DNA from: Macrobrachium rosenbergii
Lineage: Eukaryota; Arthropoda; Malacostraca; Decapoda; Palaemonidae
Assembly: GCF_040412425.1 (NCBI RefSeq)
Contig: NC_089753.1
Coordinates: forward strand, 44,832,413 to 44,896,412
Length of the DNA: 64,000 bases
Reading direction: 5' to 3'
The position numbers were made by a program, and so were the translations under genes. The notes below the pieces were generated by a model that was not told where the DNA came from, searched no databases, and saw only the letters and a program-made list of their open reading frames with translations. Within the stretch, counting starts at the first letter, position 1; the number at the start of each line of letters is the position of its first letter. Of the stretch, positions 57,373-64,000 are shown piece after piece.

Positions 57373-57838
57373 CCAGGAGGAGAAAAGAGGAAAAAGGAGG
57401 GGAAGGAAAAAAAGGGAAAAGAGCTAAAAAGGATGGGAAAAGTAGGGAAAAAGGAAAGGTAGGAAAAGGGGAGAAAAAGGATGGAAAAGGATGGGAAAAA
57501 GAGAAAAAGGGAAAAGGAGGGAAAAGGATGGGAAAAAGGTTGGGAAAGGAGGGGGAAAAGGGGAGAAAAGGATGGAAAAGGGGAAAAAGGAGGGGAAAAA
57601 GGGAGGGAAAAGGGGAGAAAAAGGATGGAAAAGGATGGGAAAAAGGAGGGGAAAAGGCGGGAAAAGGGAAGGAAAAAGGAGAGAAAAAGGAGGGAAAAAG
57701 ATGGGAAATGGAGAGAAAAGGAGGGAGAAATGAGGGGAAATGAAGGAAAAGGGAGAGCAAATGGAGGGAAAGTGATGGGAAAAGAGAGGGGAAAAGTGGG
57801 AAAAGGAGGGAAACGGAGGGGAAAGGGAGGAAAAATCC
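57373..57838. repeat. Polypurine block of GGAAAA-type repeats
   Basis: About 465 bases almost free of pyrimidines on the plus strand apart from scattered T (in GGATGG). Irregular units such as GGGAAAAAGGATGGAAAAGG recur. Long Lys/Glu/Gly frames on the plus strand and Phe/Ser/Pro frames on the minus strand follow from composition and are not genes. Confidence 0.95.
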
Positions 57839-57939
57839 CTCCTTTCCAGGCCTTTCATTATCCCTTCCATTTCACGCCGCTAAACATAAACAATCTCCTC
57901 TTCCAAAGGATCAAGAAGGCGTCTCACCCTCCAACCCTT

Positions 57940-57940
<1 letters not shown>

Positions 57941-57975
<35 letters not shown>
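57941..57975. repeat. (CT)n microsatellite
   Basis: About 17 CT units. Confidence 0.97.
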
Positions 57976-57977
<2 letters not shown>

Positions 57978-58184
57978 CATTCCCAAAGTTGGAGAGTTCG
58001 AATGAGGTAAATCTTCAGCGGCCTTTAAGATGCTCGGGAGAACTCAGAGGCCTAATGCTCACACTCGACCGATCGCCAGATCCCCCTTCTGTTTCTCCGG
58101 CCATCTGTGGAGCCTTTCACATCTCACGTGGATAAGTCACCTGCTTCGTGTGTGCGTGTGTGTATATATATACATATATATACA

Positions 58185-58500
58185 CAGGAACCAGTCAACA
58201 CATGACCACGTGCGTCACAGAAATAATAAATTTCTGACTCGTACCGAGATCGAAACCGGTCTTTCAAATGAATAGCCAGGGTGCTACCAATTGACCAACA
58301 CAAGTCATAAAAGATGTTGTAACCCAAATACTTCTGTATACCTGAGACTTTTCCTGGGCAGGATGCTGCCTAACATACCAACGAATTTTATCCACTTCCC
58401 AACCCACCAGGGAGGCAATGGGTAGCGTTTAATTCCAATGACCTCTTCAGCATGAATATGATGGAACTTATAATCACAGGAGCACGTGTTTCACAGAAGC
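58185..58500 (-). mobile_element. SINE-like element with tRNA-type promoter boxes (family 3)
   Basis: On the minus strand, box A (TGGTCAATTGGTAGCACC) and box B (GGTTTCGATCTCGG) lie at about 58240-58305 with tRNA-like spacing. The extent of the body is uncertain; a non-tRNA part may continue on either side. Confidence 0.55.
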
Positions 58501-58844
58501 AGTGAGACACAACACTGCTGCCGCCTACATTGAATACTCTGGCGTGAGCAGACTCCGTTTGCTCTCCAGCAGAAGAAAATTCCACTGTAAACCACTAGGA
58601 CTCCCACAGATGCTGGGAGCCAGTCTTGTGAAGATCCAAGGAGACTCATCCCGATCTTTGAAATTTCTCTGTTATTTTTCATTTTCATTCAAATTCCTAT
58701 CCTGATATGTAATTTTTTTACTGTACTCTACTAGATATTGGAGTGTAGTTCCATTGTAGATCTATGGTAGCCATGCTGATACCCTTAAGCTAATAGCTGA
58801 AATAGATGCGTTATACTCGTATGCATCAACAGTCAATATGTTTA
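58501..58844. other. Non-coding, nothing recognised
   Basis: No feature seen. Confidence 0.35.
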
Positions 58845-59050
<206 letters not shown>

Positions 59051-59122
59051 GCATCTGTATGTTGGGCCTTGTTAATACTTGGACAAATGAACACCAAGAA
59101 AATCTAGAACCTTAAAGTTAAA

Positions 59123-59175
59123 TATACCTTAGTTTTACCAGACCACTGAGCTGATTAACAGCTCAGCATTCATGA
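59123..59175 (-). mobile_element. SINE family 1, 3' end fragment
   Basis: ACCTTAGTTTTACCAGACCA and ACTGAGCTGATTAACAGCTC match the family's 3' end in reverse orientation; the rest of the SINE is absent. Confidence 0.8.
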
Positions 59176-59560
59176 ACCTGGGCCAGGGGTCTATTTCATC
59201 CTAAATACAAATATAAAAATAATCCTCCAAATTGTAAAAAGAAATATGAAAATATCTACCTATCATGTTTGCCAAGAGCTTTTTTCCCCTTTGAAGTGAG
59301 ACAGAGCACCAGAAGGTGAGCTAAGAAAAATTGCACTTTCCTGAGAGATGAAGTTTCCAGCTCTTTTGCCTCTCCTTTGACTTCCAGCTGCCTATAGGAG
59401 CCGTTCAAAGCTTGGTCGACTGACAGCAGTGGACTCGTTCGAACCCCGGATCTTACTGTTGCGAGCTCAGAATGCTACTACTGTACACACTCACACACAC
59501 AAATATATATAAATATATATACATATGTATATGTACTGTATGTATGTATGTATATTTATA
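59176..59560. other. Non-coding; isolated box B-like word
   Basis: GTTCGAACCCCGG near 59439 is a good box B but no tRNA or SINE head could be drawn around it. A short TA/TG array lies at 59500-59570. Confidence 0.35.
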
Positions 59561-59569
59561 TATATATTA

Positions 59570-61335
59570 TCATAAGGTGTTGTAATATGTATAACCATTT
59601 TTTAAGTCTGAAAATTTTGATTTTTTGTTTACAAGATTCATCATTTATTGTGAAGACATGATTTTAAAATGTCTTTTTCTTACAGATAAGTTATACATTA
59701 TGTAGACTTATAATTCTATAGAATATTTTTTCCCTTTGTTCAGTGTTTGAAGTGTCTTGTGAAATTCTTATCAGGTCACCACATCCTGTTTGCCGAGAGA
59801 GAGAATAAAGGGTAGCTTCCATGTTTACCCAGGTGTCTGTAACTCACACTTAAGGAAAAAAGAATTCTCTTATCTTATCGTGACGAGCTGTCACCCAATC
59901 GGCGAGTTTCCTGTTATATATTTGTCTTCTGTGCTTAACATGTCGTTATTAACTCTGTCTATGCTTATTCTGTTCGTAATCTGAGAAAGACAGAAAGAGG
60001 AACAGCAGATAAGTGGAGTCGCTTTGGGTTTAAAAGCGTCATTCATTGTTTACCCAGCTGCGTTAGGCTGACAAAAGGTTTGGTAAGCCCTGAACAGGAA
60101 ATGTCCATCTTGTAAGATAAGGGTGGTATGGCCCTCAAAGCTCACCCCTGTGTATTTGTATACGTGTATATATGTGTATTCATATTCATGTGTGAATACC
60201 TATGTGTATTCTCGAGTATTCTGAGAGGGCCTACGAGAGTTAAAAGTGCAGTGTTTTCTAAAGACACCAGTAGTCTGCTAGAAAGAGTCCTCAGAGAAAC
60301 ATCCCTCTCTCTCTCTCTCTCTCCTCGATAGTCCCATTACATATACAGGAAATAATTGAAAGGATATCTGGTTGTATACAAAAGGTAATGTGGTGACTAC
60401 TGAGTTTTGTAAAGTGATATTCTTGGTAAAAGAGAATTGTTGTTTTTGAATAAGTCTTAGAAAGACGTGAGTTTAACTTTTCTTTTTATAGGGAAAAGTT
60501 GTTGTGAAAGATTAATATAATTTTTAGGCACATTTTTTGGTGATTGGTTTATTTCCATTTTTGCCTATTGCATTCTTATGCGTCTGTGCTATCACATTAT
60601 TATAATGTTATTATTACTGTGTTTTGCTGGTGATTTCTTAACATTTTGTTAGTGCCTACCTGTTATTGAGATTTTGGAGAATGTTATGTGGATTCCAGTC
60701 AGTAATATTTTGGTGACTGTTTGTAATGGTTAAATCAGGTAAATACTTGGCACTTAAGTGATAGTTAATAGTTTGATTCTTACCTAACCAAATTGTTTTC
60801 TTGATAAATTAAAGTTTTGTGAATTAAGCTCAATTAAGAAATACTTAAATCTTACTGTTGTCAATTAATGGTAAATCTTTTGAACTTTACATATAACTTT
60901 TGAACTTAGAAATAAATCTATTTGTTTAAAGTTTTTAAAACATAGCATTTCATTTTGATCACCATTAATTAGAGACATTAATGAGTGTGTACAAGGTAAG
61001 TGATGTATCTGTTTGTTCACCTGAGACTTATCTAGGTAAAATAGAACCAGAGAGATAGTTACAGTGCTGGTTGAAGATAACCCATATTCCACTAATCTGG
61101 ATATAACTTAATAATTGTTACTTCATCCATAACTTGATAAAGTTACATTGATTTTCTCAAGTGATAAGTAAGTTTATGGGATCATTATACCTTTAGTGAT
61201 TCAGTCACTCTTTGTTATGAGGTGTCAAGTATCTGGTCAATGTGAGGTAACTTTTGGTATTATCATTTGCACAAAAGATTTGTTGGCCTATTTGTGTAAT
61301 AACCAGGAGCTTGATCACTTCGTAACAATATATAT
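59570..61335 (+). mobile_element. Interspersed repeat related to 13193-14865
   Basis: The part 60795-61330 shares an ordered set of words with 14280-14865 and ends at the same CGTAACAATATATATAC edge. Left of 60795 the similarity is weak; a CT run at 60303-60322 lies where the other copy also has one (13850-13860). No protein domain. An LTR is one possibility. Confidence 0.5.
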
Positions 61336-61340
61336 ACATA

Positions 61341-61602
61341 GTTCCTCATTGGAAGAGTCGGTATAGTTCTCGGCTAGCACTCTGCTGGGCCCGCGTTTGA
61401 GTCTCCGGCCGGCCAATGAACAATTAGAGGAATTTACTTCTGGTGATAGAAATTCATTTCTCGGTATAATGTGGTTCGGATTCCACTATAAGCTGTAGGT
61501 CCTGTTGCTAGGTAACCAACTGGTTCTTAGCCACGCAAAATAAGTCTAATCCTTCGGGCCAGCCCTAGGAGAGCTGTTAATCAGCTCAGTGATCTGGTTA
61601 AA

Positions 61603-61604
<2 letters not shown>
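61341..61604 (+). mobile_element. SINE family 1, best full-length copy
   Basis: The tRNA-derived head has box B (GCGTTTGAGTCTCC, about 61390-61404). The body contains ATTAGAGGAATTTACTTCTG, GGTAACCAACTGGTTCTTAG and CCTTCGGGCCAGCCC; the end is CAGCTCAGTGATCTGG and TTAAACTTA, followed by a TA array. It abuts the preceding LTR-like repeat. Confidence 0.92.
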
Positions 61605-61698
<94 letters not shown>

Positions 61699-61820
61699 TA
61701 GGTAGATAGATAATATTGTGTATTAATAATATAAATCATATATATATATATATAAATATATATATACATACATATACAGTATATATAATTAAATATATAT
61801 GTATATATATTATGCATAAT
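61605..61820. repeat. (TA)n microsatellite with GATA variants
   Basis: TA array to about 61694, then mixed TA-rich sequence. Confidence 0.95.
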
Positions 61821-62481
61821 AATTATGATATATTTGTGGCACCTTCTGCAGACATAATCTTAGCCCAAACTTTATAACTGATAACTTTGGATCCGATAAA
61901 CGAAGAATATTTAATAAATAGCGTTCAATTTTATGAACAAACGCTTCTCATCGAGTAGAAACTATTCAACTTGCATAATTAGGTTCGATTGATTCCAAGC
62001 AAACAATAGCCTAAAGTTCTAGAGAAACAAACATGTTATGGGACTTTGTAATCTCTTGTTGAGGACTGACAAAACGGGCATGAAATACTGAGCATTCTTT
62101 TGTCTGTCAATAATAAAAGTTCGGCCTTTTGTGAAGAAAACTAAACTTTATAGTTATCTTCCTTTGGTCCCGTTCGATCAAGCGGTTGGCAAATAACATT
62201 AGTTTAACAAGGGAGTCCTTTGTCAGGAATATAAAAGCATTAACATATGAAAAGTATATAAAATACATATAATATTATAGAGAAAATATAAAGGCAACAT
62301 TTATCAAAAGGCAAACGGAAAACATAAAAACAAAAAAACATGAAGCAAAGGTAGGAAAGGAAAGGATACATATCGACAAAACAAAGAGAATTTAACTAAA
62401 TGCATTATGTATATCAGCATCTGTCTCCCCGCGACCGGCAAATCTAACTATATATTGTGGCTATTAGAAAAGTATAGATTC

Positions 62482-62484
<3 letters not shown>
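61821..62484. other. Non-coding, nothing recognised
   Basis: AT-rich, no feature seen. Confidence 0.35.

Positions 62485-62545
<61 letters not shown>
62485..62545. repeat. (TA)n microsatellite
   Basis: TA array. Confidence 0.97.
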
Positions 62546-62548
<3 letters not shown>

Positions 62549-62831
62549 AATATATATATACATATATAAATATACATAATGTACATGTGTGTGTGAACGG
62601 AAAAAAGTACATATAACACTTATGAAAAGCAAAACTAGAACACCCATGGACTAAACATCAGTACATGTATAGACCATGAACAGAAAGGGGCATGATTACG
62701 TCACATAAAAGCAGAAATGAAACAGTCAACTAACTAAATGAAATAAAAGTCCAGAAAACAGCCACCAGCACCTCCCAAATGGGGTGAAGAGACTGCCTTC
62801 CTCCCCCAACTTTGTTATAGAAGTTACTTGT

Positions 62832-62837
<6 letters not shown>
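62546..62837. other. Non-coding, nothing recognised
   Basis: No feature seen. Confidence 0.35.

Positions 62838-62887
<50 letters not shown>
62838..62887. repeat. (GA)n microsatellite
   Basis: About 25 GA units. Confidence 0.98.
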
Positions 62888-62890
<3 letters not shown>

Positions 62891-63040
62891 GTATTTCTGT
62901 CCTTCGACATCGTCGAATGCTTTGAGTTAACGAAGGAAACCATCAACACTTTCATTCTGTCTCTTGAAAATAATGCATTACATCATTACACGTCGGTACT
63001 CAACTTATTTTTATCATACTGTACGTCTAATACTTTAACG

Positions 63041-63186
63041 CAGGGCCGTCCAAGTTGTTTAGTCTGAAGGCCACTCTTGAAAAAACAAAAAGTCATGCGC
63101 GCCACCTGTGTGTATGTATGTAAATAAAAAAGAGAAATATACTTTTACTTACTTTTCTCCAGCGGGAATGGGCTTGGACGGCCCTG
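63041..63186. mobile_element. Short hAT-type MITE, 146 bp
   Basis: Perfect 14-bp terminal inverted repeats CAGGGCCGTCCAAG. Flanks CTTTAACG (63033-63040) and CTTTAATG (63187-63194) form an 8-bp target duplication with one C-to-T difference. No coding capacity. The ends differ from the MITE at 38683-39036, so it is a separate family. Confidence 0.92.
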
Positions 63187-64000
63187 CTTTAATGAAAGAT
63201 AGTTCTCATTCATGAACAAAAATATTTCCGTCATTCAGCTTTGATGCAATTAATTCCCAAGTCATTTGAAATGGAGCCGAGATAAAAAAAAAAAAAAACT
63301 ATTATTTCTATTTCATCCCTCAGATGTCACTGAATTCTAATGTGAGCGCCAAACCTTTTTATATAAACGCCAATATAAATGGAATTCATTATAGTCCTCT
63401 TATATTCAAAACATGAATGGTAACTTATTCAGACCTGTCATCTGCGTTTTGAATGACTCTCAAGATAATGATGCTCTTCATTAAATCCTTCATTATTTTT
63501 CTTTCAAACGCAACGGCAAACTGGACTTGAGCGACAGTGGAGCCGTATTTTATTTCATTGCAGATATCAAGATATATTCTATTTAATCATAACTACAACA
63601 TGTGGGGCTATAATGTAAGAATCATACGCAGTAATGTTTGTTTTACTAGGTTCATTATTAAAACGTGATTCTAAAATGAATCTCAGTCTTTATACCTGGT
63701 GACAGACATCATACATAGTTGATGGTCAGTAAAACCCTCTTCCACAGCAAAGCCATTGATAATCCATATTCACGCTTCCCAATTGTGGCTTCCATCCTGT
63801 GTACTTTTCTATGGAGGGCCATTGGGAAGGACAGCATAGTACCCTTACTACCCTGGCACCTAACTCCCCTGAAAGGAAAAAAATTTATGCCCAACCCCAT
63901 GTATTTCATCACACACACACACATACACACACACACACACACAATCTATCTATCAAGAGAGGGAGAAAACCTTACCCTGTTTCACGAAATAAATTGCAAC
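63187..64000. other. Non-coding; (CA)n near 63911-63942
   Basis: AT-rich with a CA array near the right edge. A 77-codon minus-strand frame there (63709-63942) starts within the array and resembles no family. Confidence 0.4.

Noticed and set aside
57344..58005. Long Lys/Glu/Gly-rich plus-strand frames and Phe/Pro/Ser-rich minus-strand frames
   Set aside because: Product of the polypurine block: several frames on both strands are open at once and no domain is visible.
59420..59480. Possible tRNA gene around GTTCGAACCCCGG
   Set aside because: Only a box B word; no acceptor stem or box A could be drawn.

Overview
This window looks like intergenic, repeat-dominated nuclear DNA from a eukaryote, most likely a decapod crustacean. 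That assignment is an inference. It rests on long (TA)n, (GA)n and (CT)n arrays every one to two kilobases, on several interspersed repeats I recognise as typical of decapod genomes (the tRNA-derived SINE at 61341-61604 and relatives, the repeat at 48570-48877, and the hairpin repeat at 28222-28520 and 56099-56396), and on the absence of any bacterial gene organisation. Only one host gene is supported: an apparently intact cGAS-like receptor / Mab-21-type nucleotidyltransferase gene on the minus strand at 9351-10409.

Layout. 1-16390: a segmental duplication. Unit A (1-6090) and unit B (9561-16390) lie in the same orientation with an offset of 9560 bases. Each carries a copy of the nucleotidyltransferase gene; the copy in A is cut by the window edge and broken by a frameshift. 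Each unit later gained its own insertion: a 975-bp terminal-inverted-repeat element in A, and an LTR-like or other retroelement fragment of about 1.7 kb in B. 6090-9350 holds microsatellites and a SINE-like element. 16590-17540 is GC-rich and unrecognised. 17545-23227 is a nearly full-length but decayed LINE with RNase H, on the minus strand. 23.2-31.5 kb holds a CAG repeat, an LTR-like sequence, SINE and hairpin repeats, TA arrays and a 43-bp minisatellite.

32113-38110: a Ty3/Gypsy-type element on the minus strand with gag, protease, RT, RNase H, integrase and a retrovirus-like envelope remnant. It is broken by stops, frameshifts, an integrase deletion and a 500-bp SINE with a perfect 15-bp target duplication. 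38443-43363: a second LTR element on the plus strand with gag and a protease motif, broken by a hAT-type MITE with a perfect 8-bp target duplication. 43.4-64 kb has no recognisable gene. It holds TA, GA and CT arrays, SINEs, a second 43-bp minisatellite, a 165-bp tandem repeat split by a SINE, a polypurine block, a hairpin repeat, an LTR-like repeat related to the one in unit B, and a small hAT MITE.

How it fits together: a candidate innate immune sensor has been tandemly duplicated in a region that then took repeated insertions. Target-site duplications, and empty sites visible in the sister duplication unit, give a relative order for several insertions. Boundaries of decayed repeats were read by eye and may be off by tens of bases.
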